Source of the DNA: Microbacterium schleiferi
GTDB taxonomy: Bacteria; Actinomycetota; Actinomycetes; Actinomycetales; Microbacteriaceae
Direction of reading: 5' to 3'
Assembly (NCBI RefSeq): GCF_020781975.1
Contig: NZ_JAJGNI010000001.1
Coordinates: 62,001 to 126,000 of the forward strand
DNA length: 64,000 nt
Both the position numbers and the translations under genes were made by a program. Every line of letters starts with the position of its first letter. Position 1 is the first letter of the stretch. The notes beneath the pieces were generated by a model, which worked only from the letters and a program-made list of their open reading frames with translations, was not told the origin of the DNA and did not search any database. Shown in pieces: positions 1-9,612 of the stretch.

Positions 1-578
1 AGGTCGCCTCCGGCGAGGTGCTGTTCACCCGCTTCCAGAGCGCCACCGAGACGATCATCCGCGCCCTGCGCCGCGGAGATCGCGTTCGCGCGCAGCGGGG
101 CCTCGAAAAGGCGCGAGCGCTGCAGGCCGACATCGATGACTGGCGCCTGACACTGGAATCCGGCATGGGGATCGCGCGGATCTCGCCCTTCCTGCGATCG
201 CAACGGCATGAGATCGCCCGCCACCAGCGCATCTGGCAGTCGATGGACTTCGCGTGCCGAAACCTGCGCGTGATCGCGCGGCGCACGGTGTACCTCGTCG
301 ATGACCGCGAGCCGCGAGAGGTCGCTGCAGACTTGCTGGCCGACCTCGGTCGCGGGGCTGATCTCATCGCCCAGTCGTTGCGCGACATCTCGCTGGAGCC
401 TGTCGCCCGTGAAACGCTCCGCGCCGTCGCGGTGCGGCTCGATCCTGCAGTGGTCCTTCCCGATGCGACACTCGGTGATCAGAACCTCATCGCGGCGCTT
501 CGGCCGCTTGCCGTTGACCTGCTCACCGCCGCCGGCATGTCAGGCGAGGATGCCGCCCATACCGTTCCGCGCATCTGA
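1..578 (+). CDS. FUSC/aromatic-acid-exporter-like protein, C-terminal part (partial)
   Basis: The window opens inside this gene. The frame is open from base 3 and stops at 576-578, leaving about 191 residues, so the true start lies upstream; the GTG at 18 is internal. The visible part is soluble, rich in Arg, Leu and Ala, and has no membrane segment. It looks like the cytoplasmic helical tail that follows the membrane domain in FUSC-type (aromatic acid exporter-like) proteins of Microbacteriaceae. That family assignment is inferred from the general look of the tail, because the diagnostic membrane domain is outside the window. A transport role is therefore only suggested. It is separated by 14 bp from the convergent methyltransferase gene. 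Confidence 0.55.
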   Translation, partial: VASGEVLFTRFQSATETIIRALRRGDRVRAQRGLEKARALQADIDDWRLTLESGMGIARISPFLRSQRHEIARHQRIWQSMDFACRNLRVIARRTVYLVDDREPREVAADLLADLGRGADLIAQSLRDISLEPVARETLRAVAVRLDPAVVLPDATLGDQNLIAALRPLAVDLLTAAGMSGEDAAHTVPRI

Positions 579-592
579 GTACCCGGTGCTGG

Positions 593-1414
593 TCAGCGCG
601 GCGCGACAGACGCCCACGGGACAGTGACCTCACCCAGTCGCCACCGGTGACGTCCGATGAGCGGCCAGCCGGCGTCGTGCATCGCCTGCAGGCTAGCCTT
701 CCACCGCTGGGCCGGCGAGAACGTCGACAGCGGCGCCGCGCGCTCCCATTCCCGCGTCAGATCCAGGAAGAATGCGTGAATCGGCTCACCGGGAACGTTC
801 CGGTGGATGAGGGCCTTCGGGAGGCGCTCGGCGGCGATTGCCGGCGACTCGAGTCCAGCCAGGCGCAGCGAGACGGTCAGTGACCGAGGTGCGGCGTCCG
901 ACCCGACCACGACCCAGGTCATGACCCGCCCGATCTCATCGCACGTTCCTTCGACGAGCAGTCCGTCGGGCGCGAGGCGACCTGCCATGCGCGACCAGGC
1001 TGGTTCGACGTCGACGTCGTCGTACTGGCGCAGCACGTTCAGGGCGCGTATCAGGGTCGGGCGCCGGGGCGCGGGGACCTCGAAGCCGGCCCGAGCGAAC
1101 GAGACCCGGGTGTCAGGGTCGAACGTCGTGAGGCCCGCGCGGACCGCTCGCAACTGCTCGCGTGCTCGCTCGACCCGCTCGGGGTCGATCTCCAGGCCCA
1201 ACACGTCGATGTCGGGCCTCACCGGCGACAGGCGCGCAGCCAACTCGAGGGTCGTGATGCCGGTGGCGCCGTACCCGAGGTCGACAATCAGAGGGTCGGA
1301 TGCGCGACGGAGCACGGGATGCCGCGCTATCCACCGGTCGACGCGGCGCAACCGGTTCGTGCCTGTCGTGCCCCGCGTGGGGCGCCCGGTCGGCGCGGAA
1401 GGAGCAGAGGGCAC
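593..1414 (-). CDS. class I SAM-dependent methyltransferase-like protein
   Basis: A protein of about 273 residues. After a short basic N-terminus it carries a Rossmann SAM-binding motif, seen as [17 protein letters not shown], followed by an acidic strand end ([14 protein letters not shown]) that usually binds the ribose of S-adenosylmethionine. This is the fold of class I methyltransferases; the substrate cannot be read from the sequence. The GTG at 1414 is chosen because the frame continues upstream only as a shadow across gpmA, which runs divergently from 1523. The C-terminal half ([20 protein letters not shown]) is characteristic of a conserved actinobacterial orphan found beside gpmA. 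Function unknown beyond probable methyl transfer. Confidence 0.75.
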   Translation of the reverse strand: MPSAPSAPTGRPTRGTTGTNRLRRVDRWIARHPVLRRASDPLIVDLGYGATGITTLELAARLSPVRPDIDVLGLEIDPERVERAREQLRAVRAGLTTFDPDTRVSFARAGFEVPAPRRPTLIRALNVLRQYDDVDVEPAWSRMAGRLAPDGLLVEGTCDEIGRVMTWVVVGSDAAPRSLTVSLRLAGLESPAIAAERLPKALIHRNVPGEPIHAFFLDLTREWERAAPLSTFSPAQRWKASLQAMHDAGWPLIGRHRWRLGEVTVPWASVAPR

Positions 1415-1522
1415 GCCCCCAATGATGCCAGCGGTGCGCGCGCGTCCGAGCCCGTGCGCGCGAGGGCTTTCACGGCCCACCGCGCCATCTGTCGGACACC
1501 TGGCCCGGATATCATGAGGGCC

Positions 1523-2272
1523 ATGACCGAGCCATATACGTTGATCCTTCTCCGACACGGCCAGAGCGAGTGGAACGAGCTGAATCTCTTCACCGGATGG
1601 GTCGATGTGCGGCTCACCGAGCAGGGGCAGGCCGAGGCCCGCCGGGGCGGGGAGTTGATGGCCGCGCAGGGCATCCTTCCCGACGTTCTGCACACGTCGC
1701 TGCTCAGCCGCGCGATCCAGACCGCCAACATCGCGCTGGATGCCGCCGACCGCCTCTGGATCCCGGTCAAGCGCACCTGGCGACTCAACGAACGCCACTA
1801 CGGCGCGCTGCAGGGCAAGGACAAGGCGCAGACCCTCGAGGAGTTCGGCCCCGAGCAGTTCATGCTGTGGCGCCGCTCGTTCGACGTGCCGCCGCCGCCG
1901 CTGGATGATGACAGCGAGTTCAGCCAGGTCCACGATCCTCGCTACGCCGGGATCGACGGCGATGTGCCCCGCACGGAGTCCCTCAAGCTCGTCATCGATC
2001 GCATGATGCCGTACTGGGAGAGCGACATCGCCGCTGACCTGCGCGCCGGCAAGACGGTGCTCGTGACCGCGCACGGGAACTCGTTGCGGGGTCTCGTGAA
2101 GCACCTCGACGGCATCAGTGACGCCGACATCGCCGAGCTCAACATCCCGACCGGCATCCCGCTGGTCTACAAGCTTGACGAGAACCTCGTCCCGCTCGGT
2201 CCCGCCGAGTACCTGGACCCCGAGGCCGCTGCTGCTGGTGCCGCCGCCGTGGCTGCTCAGGGCAAGAAGTAA
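1523..2272 (+). CDS. gpmA: 2,3-bisphosphoglycerate-dependent phosphoglycerate mutase
   Basis: Interconverts 3- and 2-phosphoglycerate in cytoplasmic glycolysis and gluconeogenesis, through a phosphohistidine intermediate. The 249-residue length is normal for the cofactor-dependent enzyme. The catalytic RHG motif is at residues 11-13 within [18 protein letters not shown], the conserved [10 protein letters not shown] motif is near residue 90, and the second histidine is in [10 protein letters not shown]. An alternative upstream frame extends to 1319, but the ATG at 1523 places the mutase N-terminus correctly. An Ala-rich tail ([16 protein letters not shown]) follows the core and is unremarkable for the family. 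The gene ends in a strong hairpin shared with phoU. Confidence 0.96.
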   Translation: MTEPYTLILLRHGQSEWNELNLFTGWVDVRLTEQGQAEARRGGELMAAQGILPDVLHTSLLSRAIQTANIALDAADRLWIPVKRTWRLNERHYGALQGKDKAQTLEEFGPEQFMLWRRSFDVPPPPLDDDSEFSQVHDPRYAGIDGDVPRTESLKLVIDRMMPYWESDIAADLRAGKTVLVTAHGNSLRGLVKHLDGISDADIAELNIPTGIPLVYKLDENLVPLGPAEYLDPEAAAAGAAAVAAQGKK

Positions 2273-2286
2273 GCCGAGACCCGAAT

Positions 2287-2336
2287 CTCACGAGAAGAGC
2301 GGATGCCTCGCGTGAGGCATCCGCTCTTCTCGTGAG
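2287..2336. terminator. bidirectional hairpin terminator between gpmA and phoU
   Basis: A perfect 23-bp inverted repeat (2287-2309 and 2314-2336) with a 4-base loop lies between the convergent ends of gpmA and phoU. The stem contains the ggatgc/gcatcc hexamer that recurs throughout the window. There is no clear T-run, as is usual for actinobacterial hairpin terminators. Confidence 0.8.
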
Positions 2337-2350
2337 CTGGAGGGGGAGAG

Positions 2351-3022
2351 TTACTCTCCCGTGGCTGTCCCATCGCTCGCGTAGAACTCGCCGCCTTCTG
2401 CCAGGTACTGCACCTTCTTGGCGACCGAGACGGCGTGGTCGACGAAGCGCTCGTGGTAGCGGCTCGCGAGGGTGGCATCCACCGTCTGCGCGGGCTCGCC
2501 CGACCAGCTGTCGCTGAGGACCTTCTCGAAGACGCTCACGTGCAGATCGTCGACCTGGTCATCGATGTCACGGATCTGGTCGGCGAGAGCGAGGTCCTCG
2601 GTGTCCAGAAGCTGCGTCAGCTTCCGGGCAGCCTCGACATCCAGCTCGCCCATCTTCTGGAACGTCGACTTCAGTCCCGAGGGGATGGCGCGCTCGGGGA
2701 AGCGCAACCGCGTCAGCTGAGCGATGTGCTCGGCGATATCTCCCATGCGCTCGAGTGATGCGCTCACTCGCAGAGCCATCACGACGATTCGCAGGTCGCG
2801 GGCGACGGGCTGCTGGCGGGCCATGATCTCGATGGCGATCTCGTCGAGTTCGTGTGCCTTGTCATCGATCTCGGCGTCAGCCGCAATGACCTCTTCGGCG
2901 AGGGCGACGTCGCTGGTCTTGAACGCCGTCGTCGCCTTCTCGATAGCGGTGGTGACCATCCCGGAGATCTCAACGAGACGGTTCTGCACATCTTCGAGCG
3001 ACTGGTGGAAGACTTCGCGCAT
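2351..3022 (-). CDS. phoU: phosphate signalling/transport accessory protein PhoU
   Basis: A 223-residue all-helical protein made of two tandem PhoU domains (roughly residues 10-100 and 115-210), with the typical start MREVFHQSLEDVQNRLVEI and repeated acidic/hydrophobic helices such as LERMGDIAEHIAQL. PhoU couples the Pst phosphate transporter to the SenX3/PhoR kinase and dampens the phosphate-starvation response; it also influences persistence and metal balance in some bacteria. It is transcribed divergently from senX3-regX3, the arrangement usual in actinobacteria. No pst genes are present in this window. A Pho-box-like repeat lies in the 166-bp divergent region. Confidence 0.95.
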   Translation of the reverse strand: MREVFHQSLEDVQNRLVEISGMVTTAIEKATTAFKTSDVALAEEVIAADAEIDDKAHELDEIAIEIMARQQPVARDLRIVVMALRVSASLERMGDIAEHIAQLTRLRFPERAIPSGLKSTFQKMGELDVEAARKLTQLLDTEDLALADQIRDIDDQVDDLHVSVFEKVLSDSWSGEPAQTVDATLASRYHERFVDHAVSVAKKVQYLAEGGEFYASDGTATGE

Positions 3023-3087
3023 TCCGATCCCTTTCGTGTGTTGTCGTCCGACCGATGCCAGACGACCCGGCGATTCTCGCCACCGAA

Positions 3088-3116
3088 GGTTAACGGACAG
3101 TGCCGCCCCGGTGAAT
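3088..3116 (-). promoter_or_regulatory. putative Pho box (RegX3 site) between phoU and senX3
   Basis: On the minus strand, ATTCACC (3116-3110) and GTTAACC (3094-3088) are spaced by exactly 22 bp, that is two 11-bp repeat units, with a weaker unit (CGGCACT) in register between them. Streptomyces PhoP and mycobacterial RegX3 bind direct repeats of GTTCACC-like units at 11-bp spacing. Position between phoU and senX3 supports autoregulation by RegX3; this is inference from two good half-units. Confidence 0.45.
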
Positions 3117-3188
3117 AGTGACGCGCCCGAGGCGGGACGCGAGTACCGTTCGCGAGGTCGCTACCTGGGCCGCCCGTACGCTGTTTCC

Positions 3189-4490
3189 ATGCAACCTGCC
3201 CAGATCGCCCTCCTCGGCCTCGTGGTGGGTCTGCTCATCGGCGCGGGCCTTGCGACCGTCATCCTGTTGGCACTGCGGGCCCGGGAGCGCGCTGAGTACG
3301 GTGCGGACATGGATGTTCCTGAGGGCGCGCGGATGGTTCTGCAGGGGCTCGACGATCCCGCCGTGGTCCTTGATTCGGCAGGTGTCATCATTGCGGCGTC
3401 GGCATCCGCGGCGCCGTTCGAGTTGACCGAGGGCCGCATGTTGCCGACTCCCGAATTGCGTGGCGTCGCGCGCCGGGTCAGCGATGCGGATGCCGCCTCC
3501 AACGCCACGTTTCGTCTTCGCCGCGGTACCGGGCCGGGGGAGTTGCGCCTGGTCACCGTGCGGGCAACCCCTCTCAACGCCCGGCTGATGCTGCTCGTGC
3601 TGCGCGACATCACCGAGAAGGAGCGCGTTGAGCAGATGCGCCGCGACTTCGTGTCCAACACGAGTCACGAACTCAAGACACCCGTGGGGGCAGTGAGCCT
3701 GCTGGCCGAGGCCATCGAGTCCGCATCCGATGACCCCGCGCAGGTCCGCGTCTTCGCTTCTCGGCTGTCTGCCGAGGCGACGCGGCTGGCGACCCTCACG
3801 TCTCGCATCATGAATCTGTCGCGCCTGCAGGCCGCAGACGAGCTCAACGACGAACGCGATGCCTCGATCGATGAGATCATCGCATCCGCCGTGGAGGCCC
3901 ACGCGATCCAGGCAGACTCCGCGGAAGTGCAACTGGTGCGCGGCGGCACGCGGGGCCTGTTCGTTCGCGGTGATGCTCAGGTGCTGAGCGAGGCCGTTGG
4001 CAACCTCATTGCCAACGCGATTGCCTACTCGCCCAAGGGGTCGAGTGTCGGGATCGGTGTCAAGGCCGCCGACGGGGTCGTTGAAATCGCCGTCACCGAC
4101 CGGGGAATCGGAATCTCAGAAGAAGACCAGGACCGCGTGTTCGAACGGTTCTACCGCGCAGACCAAGCTCGCTCTCGCCGAACCGGGGGGACAGGCCTGG
4201 GGCTCGCGATCGTCAAGCACGCTGTGCAGCGCCACGGCGGCGACGTTCGGCTGTGGTCGCGCGAGGGCCGCGGCTCGACGTTCACCATTCGGCTTCCTCT
4301 GATCGAGTCTCCTCACGACGAGCCGCCCCGAAAGCGGGTTCGAAAGGAGAAGAAGGTCAAGAAGAAGACCAAACTGCAGGGCTCGGATGCCGTGCTGACC
4401 GAGGGTGCGGTCCACGTCGCGCTCGATCGGACCGGAACACCGGACAGAAGTGGCATCGCTGCCCGAGAAGGAAACGGAGAAACCGCATGA
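3189..4490 (+). CDS. senX3: two-component sensor histidine kinase SenX3-like
   Basis: A membrane-bound kinase of 433 residues that phosphorylates RegX3. One N-terminal membrane helix (about residues 6-28) is followed by a PAS-like region (about 45-150), the dimerisation/phosphoacceptor helix with His160 in NTSHELKTPVGAV, and a catalytic domain with N, G1, F and G2 boxes (ANAIAYSPKGS, DRGIGISEED, ERFYR, GTGLGLAIVKH). After the kinase core there is a Lys/Arg-rich tail of about 55 residues. The ATG at 3189 is chosen because it gives a proper membrane anchor; the open frame upstream runs antisense through phoU. The stop overlaps the regX3 start by 4 bp (ATGA), indicating translational coupling. 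Confidence 0.93.
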   Translation: MQPAQIALLGLVVGLLIGAGLATVILLALRARERAEYGADMDVPEGARMVLQGLDDPAVVLDSAGVIIAASASAAPFELTEGRMLPTPELRGVARRVSDADAASNATFRLRRGTGPGELRLVTVRATPLNARLMLLVLRDITEKERVEQMRRDFVSNTSHELKTPVGAVSLLAEAIESASDDPAQVRVFASRLSAEATRLATLTSRIMNLSRLQAADELNDERDASIDEIIASAVEAHAIQADSAEVQLVRGGTRGLFVRGDAQVLSEAVGNLIANAIAYSPKGSSVGIGVKAADGVVEIAVTDRGIGISEEDQDRVFERFYRADQARSRRTGGTGLGLAIVKHAVQRHGGDVRLWSREGRGSTFTIRLPLIESPHDEPPRKRVRKEKKVKKKTKLQGSDAVLTEGAVHVALDRTGTPDRSGIAAREGNGETA

Positions 4491-5170
4491 CTCGCGTCCT
4501 ACTTGTCGAGGACGAACCCGACCTCGCCGACCCGCTCGCGTACTTGCTGCGCCGGGAGGGTTATGAGGTCGAGATCGCCGAGGATGGAGCCGCCGCCCTC
4601 GCCTCGTTCCGTGAGTTCGGCGCCGACATCGTGTTGCTCGATCTCATGCTTCCCGGGATGCCCGGCACCGAGGTATGTCGGCAACTGCGCGCCTCGTCGT
4701 CTGTTCCGATCATCATGCTCACGGCGAAGGACTCCGAGGTCGATATCGTCGTGGGACTCGAGCTCGGCGCTGACGACTATGTGACCAAGCCCTATTCGGC
4801 TCGGGAACTGCTCGCACGGATGCGCGCAGTGCTGCGCAGGCTCTCCACCGCCGAGGCGGACCTCGACGACCGCATCCTCGAAGGAGGGCGCGTGACGCTG
4901 GACATCGACCGGCACACCGTCTCGGTCGACGGCAGCGAGATCAGCATGCCGCTGAAGGAATTCGAGCTCCTCGAGGTGCTCATGCGCAACGCGGGCCGGG
5001 TGCTCACGCGTGGTCAGCTCATCGACCGGGTGTGGGGAACCGACTACTTCGGCGACACGAAGACACTGGATGTCCACATCAAGCGCATCCGCTCACGCAT
5101 CGAGAAGAACCCGAGCGATCCGACCATGCTCGTGACAGTCCGCGGGCTCGGCTATCGCTTTGAGTCCTGA
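4487..5170 (+). CDS. regX3: OmpR-family response regulator RegX3-like
   Basis: A 227-residue DNA-binding regulator. The receiver domain (1-120) has the acidic pair at VEDEPD, the phosphoacceptor Asp52 in VLLDLMLPG and the conserved Lys101 in YVTKPYS. The winged-helix domain (about 130-227) contains the recognition region ELLEVLMRNAGRVLTRGQL and ends with TVRGLGYRFES. Paired with the upstream senX3 and divergent phoU, it is the expected regulator of phosphate-starvation genes. It starts inside the senX3 stop codon and ends in a strong hairpin. No second gene follows in the operon. Confidence 0.95.
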   Translation: MTRVLLVEDEPDLADPLAYLLRREGYEVEIAEDGAAALASFREFGADIVLLDLMLPGMPGTEVCRQLRASSSVPIIMLTAKDSEVDIVVGLELGADDYVTKPYSARELLARMRAVLRRLSTAEADLDDRILEGGRVTLDIDRHTVSVDGSEISMPLKEFELLEVLMRNAGRVLTRGQLIDRVWGTDYFGDTKTLDVHIKRIRSRIEKNPSDPTMLVTVRGLGYRFES

Positions 5171-5186
5171 CCCGCCACGACCTCAA

Positions 5187-5234
5187 AACCACGTCGGCCC
5201 CGCTCTCGACAGAGGCGGGGCCGACGTTGTGGTT
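5187..5234. terminator. hairpin terminator between regX3 and a lipoprotein gene
   Basis: Convergent gene ends are separated by a long stem: an 11-bp perfect core (5193-5203 with 5215-5225), extended outward by AACCAC/GTGGTT with a small bulge. It can serve both strands. Confidence 0.75.
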
Positions 5235-5244
5235 CCGGGAAGAC

Positions 5245-5709
5245 TCAGGGCACGAAGGGTGCGAGGTATTCGAGGTCGCCGTTGAATACCGGCACCGAGA
5301 TGACGGAGGTGACGCCCTCACCGGACTGGAATGATGCCGACAGCGTCGCTCCGGGCGGGGTGTTCAGGTCGCGGATCAGAATCGGATCGGCGTTCTCGCC
5401 GAGGCTCTTGACGGTGCCCGCCGGAACGATGACCTGTTCTGTCACACCATCGGCGAAGTCGATGTTCAGAACGTACGTCTCGTCCGTGCTGTTGATGATG
5501 GCGGCGAGGAAGTTGCCTTCGGTGCCCTCGTCGTTCGCGACGATCATCGTGTTGCGAACCTGCAGGGGACCGGACTCGTCGGGGACGTTGGTTCCCTCGG
5601 CGGGCGAGTACTCGATCGTCGTCGCGTGCGCGGAGATCAGGCTGCACCCCGAGGTTCCGAGGACGAGGGCTGCGCCCACAACGAGCGACGCGATGAGGCG
5701 CGATTTCAC
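5245..5709 (-). CDS. conserved actinobacterial lipoprotein of unknown function
   Basis: A 154-residue secreted lipoprotein. The start is the GTG at 5709, preceded by a strong AAGGAGG Shine-Dalgarno sequence 5 bases away; a longer open frame to 5763 lacks such a signal. The N-terminus has a basic start, a hydrophobic helix and a lipobox (VLGTSGC), so Cys is predicted to be lipidated. The mature part has beta-rich segments (VRNTMIVANDEGTEGNFLAA, PAGTVKSLG) suggestive of a small immunoglobulin-like fold that lines the outer face of the membrane. Homologues beside regX3/carD in this family are conserved but uncharacterised. No function is proposed. Confidence 0.85.
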   Translation of the reverse strand: MKSRLIASLVVGAALVLGTSGCSLISAHATTIEYSPAEGTNVPDESGPLQVRNTMIVANDEGTEGNFLAAIINSTDETYVLNIDFADGVTEQVIVPAGTVKSLGENADPILIRDLNTPPGATLSASFQSGEGVTSVISVPVFNGDLEYLAPFVP

Positions 5710-5877
5710 GGATCCTCCTTGAGCGGATGACGGCTTCACGATGCATTCTACGGGGTTGCGCACCGTCGGCTTACGCCTCCCTGAAGCTCACTTCCGCCCG
5801 GGGTCGAAGAGTGGGTGGCGAACTCTAGCGTATGGGCCCTGTGGTATTCTGGAGTTTGCCGAAAGGAACATAACTCC

Positions 5878-6360
5878 ATGCTTTTTGAGGTTGGCGAGAC
5901 GGTTGTCTACCCGCACCACGGGGCCGCAACAATCATCGAGGTCAAGGAACGCGTCATCAAAGGCGAGACCAAGAAGTACTTGAAACTCAACGTCACTCAA
6001 GGCGATCTGATCATCGAGGTCCCGGCTGAGAACGTCGACCTGGTCGGCGTCCGTGATGTGATCGGCAAGGACGGTCTCGAGCGCGTGTTCGACGTGCTGC
6101 GCGCGCCGTTCACCGAGGAGCCCACGAACTGGTCTCGCCGATACAAGGCGAACCTCGAGAAGCTCGCGTCGGGCGATGTCATCAAGGTGAGTGAGGTCGT
6201 CCGCGACCTGTGGCGCCGCGATCAGGATCGTGGCCTGTCGGCTGGTGAGAAGCGGATGCTGGCCAAGGCCAAGCAGATCCTGATCTCCGAGCTCGCGCTG
6301 GCCGAGAAGACCGACGAAGAGAAGGCCAGCGTCCTGCTCGACGAGGTCCTCGCCTCCTGA
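5878..6360 (+). CDS. carD: CarD-family RNA polymerase-binding transcription regulator
   Basis: CarD binds the beta subunit of RNA polymerase and stabilises open complexes, mostly at rRNA and housekeeping promoters. The 160-residue protein has the N-terminal polymerase-interacting Tudor-like domain ([19 protein letters not shown] to about residue 60) and a C-terminal helical DNA-binding domain with the conserved Trp in [17 protein letters not shown] that wedges the upstream edge of the bubble. The ATG at 5878 follows a GAAAGGAA Shine-Dalgarno region. The neighbouring ispDF gene downstream is the same arrangement seen in mycobacteria (carD-ispD-ispF). Confidence 0.96.
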   Translation: MLFEVGETVVYPHHGAATIIEVKERVIKGETKKYLKLNVTQGDLIIEVPAENVDLVGVRDVIGKDGLERVFDVLRAPFTEEPTNWSRRYKANLEKLASGDVIKVSEVVRDLWRRDQDRGLSAGEKRMLAKAKQILISELALAEKTDEEKASVLLDEVLAS

Positions 6361-6391
6361 GTCGGTGCTGCCGCGCGGTAGCGTGGCACCC

Positions 6392-7591
6392 GTGAGCATC
6401 ATTCCGGTCCCCCGCGTCGCGGTCATCGTCGTCGCAGCGGGCTCGGGTAGCCGGCTCGCCGCCGGAATCCCCAAGGCCTTCGTCGGCCTCGACGATCACA
6501 CCATCCTGCGACATGCGCTTCGAGGCATCTTCGAGGCTCCACCGATGCAGGTCATCGTCGTCGCGCCCGCCGGTCGCGAGGGTGATGCGTTGACGGATGC
6601 CGAGGAGGCCGCGGCGGACAGGCGCGACCTCGTGTCCGTTGTCACCGGCGGACCCAGCAGGCAGGCATCCGTAGCCGCAGGCCTCGCCGTGCTGTGGGGC
6701 GACGTCGAATACGTCCTCGTGCACGACGCGGCGCGTGCCCTCACCCCGCCTGATGTGTTCACGCGCGTGATCGGCGCGCTCGAGGCCGGCGCTGCCGGCG
6801 TCGTCCCGGTCATGCCGGTCGTCGACACGATTCGGCAGATGGAGGGCGACACCATCGTCGGGGTCGTCGACAGGTCGAGTCTGACTGCTGCGCAGACACC
6901 GCAAGGGTTTCCTCGCCGCATCTTGGAGACTGCATACGCTGCTGCGGACCAGGAGTACACGGATGACGCGGCAGTTGTCGCCGCGGCCGGGCACGCCACA
7001 ACGACGGTTGCCGGCGACGCTATCGCGTTCAAGATCACAACCCGCGCCGATCTCGACCGAGCGCGCGCCCTCGTTTCGCCCCTACCGAAGTCCGCTGCAC
7101 CGCTGGGTGAGCCGGCGCTGCCGCGCGTGGGTATCGGAACCGATGTCCACGCCTTCGGCGGTGACGGATCGCTGTGGCTCGCCGGGCTCGAGTGGCCGGG
7201 CGAGCAGGCGTTGTCGGGACACTCAGACGGAGACGCGGTGGCTCATGCGATCGTCGACGCGCTCCTGGCGGCATCCGGGCTCGGCGACATCGGCACCCAC
7301 TTCGGCACCGACCGTCCGGAGTACGGCGGGGCCCACGCTGAGGCCTTTCTGGGCAGGACTCTTGCGCTGCTCGGCGAGGCGGGTTTGCGTGTCGGCAACG
7401 TCTCGGTCCAGGTTCAGGCGCGCCGGCCACGACTCGCTGGGCGTCGTGCCGAGGCAGAGGCTGTGCTCTCACGGGCCCTCGGCGGTGCCCCTGTGTCGGT
7501 CTCGGCCACAACGACTGACGGGCTCGGTTTCACCGGCGCCGGCGAGGGCGTCGCGGCCTTCGCGGTCGCGCTGGTGGTCCCCGCGCGTTAG
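6392..7591 (+). CDS. ispDF: bifunctional IspD-IspF fusion enzyme (MEP isoprenoid pathway)
   Basis: A 399-residue fusion carrying two non-consecutive steps of the methylerythritol phosphate pathway. Residues 1-235 are IspD (MEP cytidylyltransferase), with the nucleotide loop [16 protein letters not shown], the VHDAARAL motif and TAAQTPQGF. Residues 245-399 are IspF (MECDP synthase), with GIGTDVHAF (metal ligands Asp and His), [12 protein letters not shown] and [10 protein letters not shown]. The GTG at 6392 gives a normal IspD N-terminus; an earlier GTG at 6365 is possible but leaves only 4 bp after carD. Fusion of ispD and ispF is common in Microbacteriaceae. It lies 31 bp behind carD and is probably co-transcribed. 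Confidence 0.95.
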   Translation: MSIIPVPRVAVIVVAAGSGSRLAAGIPKAFVGLDDHTILRHALRGIFEAPPMQVIVVAPAGREGDALTDAEEAAADRRDLVSVVTGGPSRQASVAAGLAVLWGDVEYVLVHDAARALTPPDVFTRVIGALEAGAAGVVPVMPVVDTIRQMEGDTIVGVVDRSSLTAAQTPQGFPRRILETAYAAADQEYTDDAAVVAAAGHATTTVAGDAIAFKITTRADLDRARALVSPLPKSAAPLGEPALPRVGIGTDVHAFGGDGSLWLAGLEWPGEQALSGHSDGDAVAHAIVDALLAASGLGDIGTHFGTDRPEYGGAHAEAFLGRTLALLGEAGLRVGNVSVQVQARRPRLAGRRAEAEAVLSRALGGAPVSVSATTTDGLGFTGAGEGVAAFAVALVVPAR

Positions 7592-7608
7592 TTCGGATTT
7601 GCGCGCTG

Positions 7609-8091
7609 CTACAGCTTCTTCGTCATGAAGAGGGAGTACGGGTCGAGCACGTAGCTGCCGAACGGCTCGCAGCGTGCGAAGCCCGCCGACTCATAGAGTC
7701 GCTGCGCCGGCAGAAACTCCGGCGTCGAGCCCGTCTCGAGCCACAGCGCCGACATGCCGCGACGGCGCGCCTGGTCGATCAGGTGCTCGAGCATCGCGCG
7801 CCCGATACCCGTGCCACGATGGCTGTCTGCGACACGCATCGACTTGAGCTCGCCGTTGTCTTCGTCGAGCTGAGCAAGCGCGCCGACGCCGGCAAGCTCG
7901 CCGGCGACCCACGCCGACCACACCTGGACGGAGGGCTGCTCGAGCCCGCTGAGATCCAGAGCGTGGCAACTCTCCTCGGGCGAGATCGAGCGCATGTCCG
8001 ACAGGTGAGCGGCGATCAGCGCTCGGGTCGGCTCGCCGCTGAGGTCATCGAGGCGGATGTCGAGCGCTGCGGAAGAGGAGGGCACGTCCAC
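7609..8091 (-). CDS. GNAT-family N-acetyltransferase
   Basis: About 160 residues with the acetyl-CoA binding signature of GNAT enzymes: the beta4 strand LKSMRVADSHRGTGIGRAML contains the pyrophosphate loop (R/Q-x-x-G-x-G), and the C-terminal part FLPAQRLYESAGFARCEPF is the usual final helix and strand. It transfers an acetyl group from acetyl-CoA to an unknown amine. The start is uncertain: GTG at 8091 or GTG at 8085; the longer upstream frame is a shadow of the cysS region. It converges with ispDF, 17 bp apart, and is divergent from cysS. Confidence 0.85.
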   Translation of the reverse strand: MDVPSSSAALDIRLDDLSGEPTRALIAAHLSDMRSISPEESCHALDLSGLEQPSVQVWSAWVAGELAGVGALAQLDEDNGELKSMRVADSHRGTGIGRAMLEHLIDQARRRGMSALWLETGSTPEFLPAQRLYESAGFARCEPFGSYVLDPYSLFMTKKL

Positions 8092-8178
8092 AGTTCTACC
8101 CCAGATCCCCGCTTGTCCGGGGCGCCGGCTGCGTGGCACCACGGCGGCTTCCGAGGGCCCCGCCGGTAGGCTGAAGGG

Positions 8179-9612
8179 ATGACGGATGCGGTGACGGCTG
8201 AGAGGCAGGGCGCTCTGCAGCTTTACGACACCCGCGCTCAGCAACTCCGCGTTTTCGCGCCGCTGGATCCGGGCAATGTCACCGTCTATGTGTGCGGGCC
8301 CACCGTGCAGTCCGGGCCGCACATCGGCCACCTGCGTGGTGGCCTTGCCTTCGACATCCTGCGCCGCTGGCTCGCCCATCGCCATGGCCGCGTGACCTTC
8401 GTGCGCAATGTCACTGACATCGACGACAAAGTGCTCGATAACGCCACCGAGTCAGAGCCCTGGTGGGCGCTGGCCTACCGGGTCGAGCAGGAATTCGCCG
8501 CCGCCTATGCTGCGATCGGCATCCTCCCGCCGACGTACGAGCCGCGGGCTACCGGATCGATCCCGCAGATGATCGCGCTCATCGATCAGCTGATCAGCAC
8601 GGGTCACGCCTACGCGGCCGAGCCGGGGACTGACGCTGTCGGTGACGTGTACTTCGACGTGCGCTCGTGGGCTGAATACGGCGAGCTGACGCGTCAGTCG
8701 ATCGACGACATGGCGCCGGCCGCTGATGCCGATCCGCGGGGCAAGCGCGACGTGCGCGACTTCGCGCTCTGGAAGGGCGCGAAGTCTGACGAACCCGCGG
8801 ATGCCACGTGGGATTCGCCGTGGGGGCGGGGGCGCCCCGGATGGCACATCGAGTGCTCGGCCATGGCGCGCCGCTACCTGGGCGACGAGTTCGACATCCA
8901 CGGCGGTGGCCTCGACCTGCGCTTCCCGCACCACGAGAACGAACTCGCCCAGTCCAGTGCGGCAGGCGACGGGTTCGCCCGCTACTGGGTGCACAACGGA
9001 CTGGTCACTGTCGAGGGCCAGAAGATGTCGAAGTCGCTCGGAAACTTCGTGCTCGTACGGGACGTGCTGGCCGAGCACGATCCCCTCGTCGTGCGGTATG
9101 CCCTGGCCGCCGCCCACTATCGATCGAGCCTCGATCTCTCGGCTAAGTCCTTCGACGAGGCCGAGGCAGCGCTTGGCCGCATCCGGACCTTCCTCGAGCG
9201 GGTCGCTCGGCACGGAGCCCTCGTGGAGACATCGGTGATCGATTCGGCGTTCGCCGCGGCAATGGATGACGACCTCGGCGTGCCGCAGGCCCTGGCGATC
9301 GTCCACGAGCGAGTCCGCGAAGGCAACACCGCACTCGATGCCGGCGACGCCGAGACGGCACGAGCGCTGGCGGGCGAGGTTGCCAGACTGACCGGCATCC
9401 TCGGACTCAACCCTCTCGACCCGCAGTGGGCATCACGATCGGGCCCGGAGGCTCCGGCGCTGGATGCTCTGCTGCAGGAACTCATCGAGCAGCGCGCTCG
9501 CGCGCGCGCAGAAAAAGACTGGGCCGCGGCCGACCGCATTCGCGACGCGATCGCGGCTGCCGGAGTCACGCTCGAAGATGGGCCCGACGGAACGCATTGG
9601 AGCATCGCATGA
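8179..9612 (+). CDS. cysS: cysteinyl-tRNA synthetase
   Basis: A class Ia aminoacyl-tRNA synthetase of 477 residues that charges tRNA-Cys. It has the zinc/substrate loop [19 protein letters not shown] with the HIGH signature, the zinc-binding WHIECSAM and [15 protein letters not shown] motifs, and the KMSKS loop ([10 protein letters not shown]). The C-terminal helical anticodon domain (about 310-477) is complete. The mycothiol ligase MshC, its relative, lacks this tail, so CysS is the better call. The stop overlaps rlmB by 4 bp. Confidence 0.96.
   Translation: MTDAVTAERQGALQLYDTRAQQLRVFAPLDPGNVTVYVCGPTVQSGPHIGHLRGGLAFDILRRWLAHRHGRVTFVRNVTDIDDKVLDNATESEPWWALAYRVEQEFAAAYAAIGILPPTYEPRATGSIPQMIALIDQLISTGHAYAAEPGTDAVGDVYFDVRSWAEYGELTRQSIDDMAPAADADPRGKRDVRDFALWKGAKSDEPADATWDSPWGRGRPGWHIECSAMARRYLGDEFDIHGGGLDLRFPHHENELAQSSAAGDGFARYWVHNGLVTVEGQKMSKSLGNFVLVRDVLAEHDPLVVRYALAAAHYRSSLDLSAKSFDEAEAALGRIRTFLERVARHGALVETSVIDSAFAAAMDDDLGVPQALAIVHERVREGNTALDAGDAETARALAGEVARLTGILGLNPLDPQWASRSGPEAPALDALLQELIEQRARARAEKDWAAADRIRDAIAAAGVTLEDGPDGTHWSIA

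Noticed and set aside
593..2104. A 503-codon minus-strand frame spanning the methyltransferase and gpmA
   Set aside because: Only the part from 593 to 1414 shows protein motifs; the rest is the antisense shadow of gpmA in high-G+C DNA.
8179..9612. MshC (mycothiol cysteine ligase) instead of CysS
   Set aside because: The protein has the full-length anticodon-binding tail and cysteinyl-tRNA synthetase motifs at both ends.
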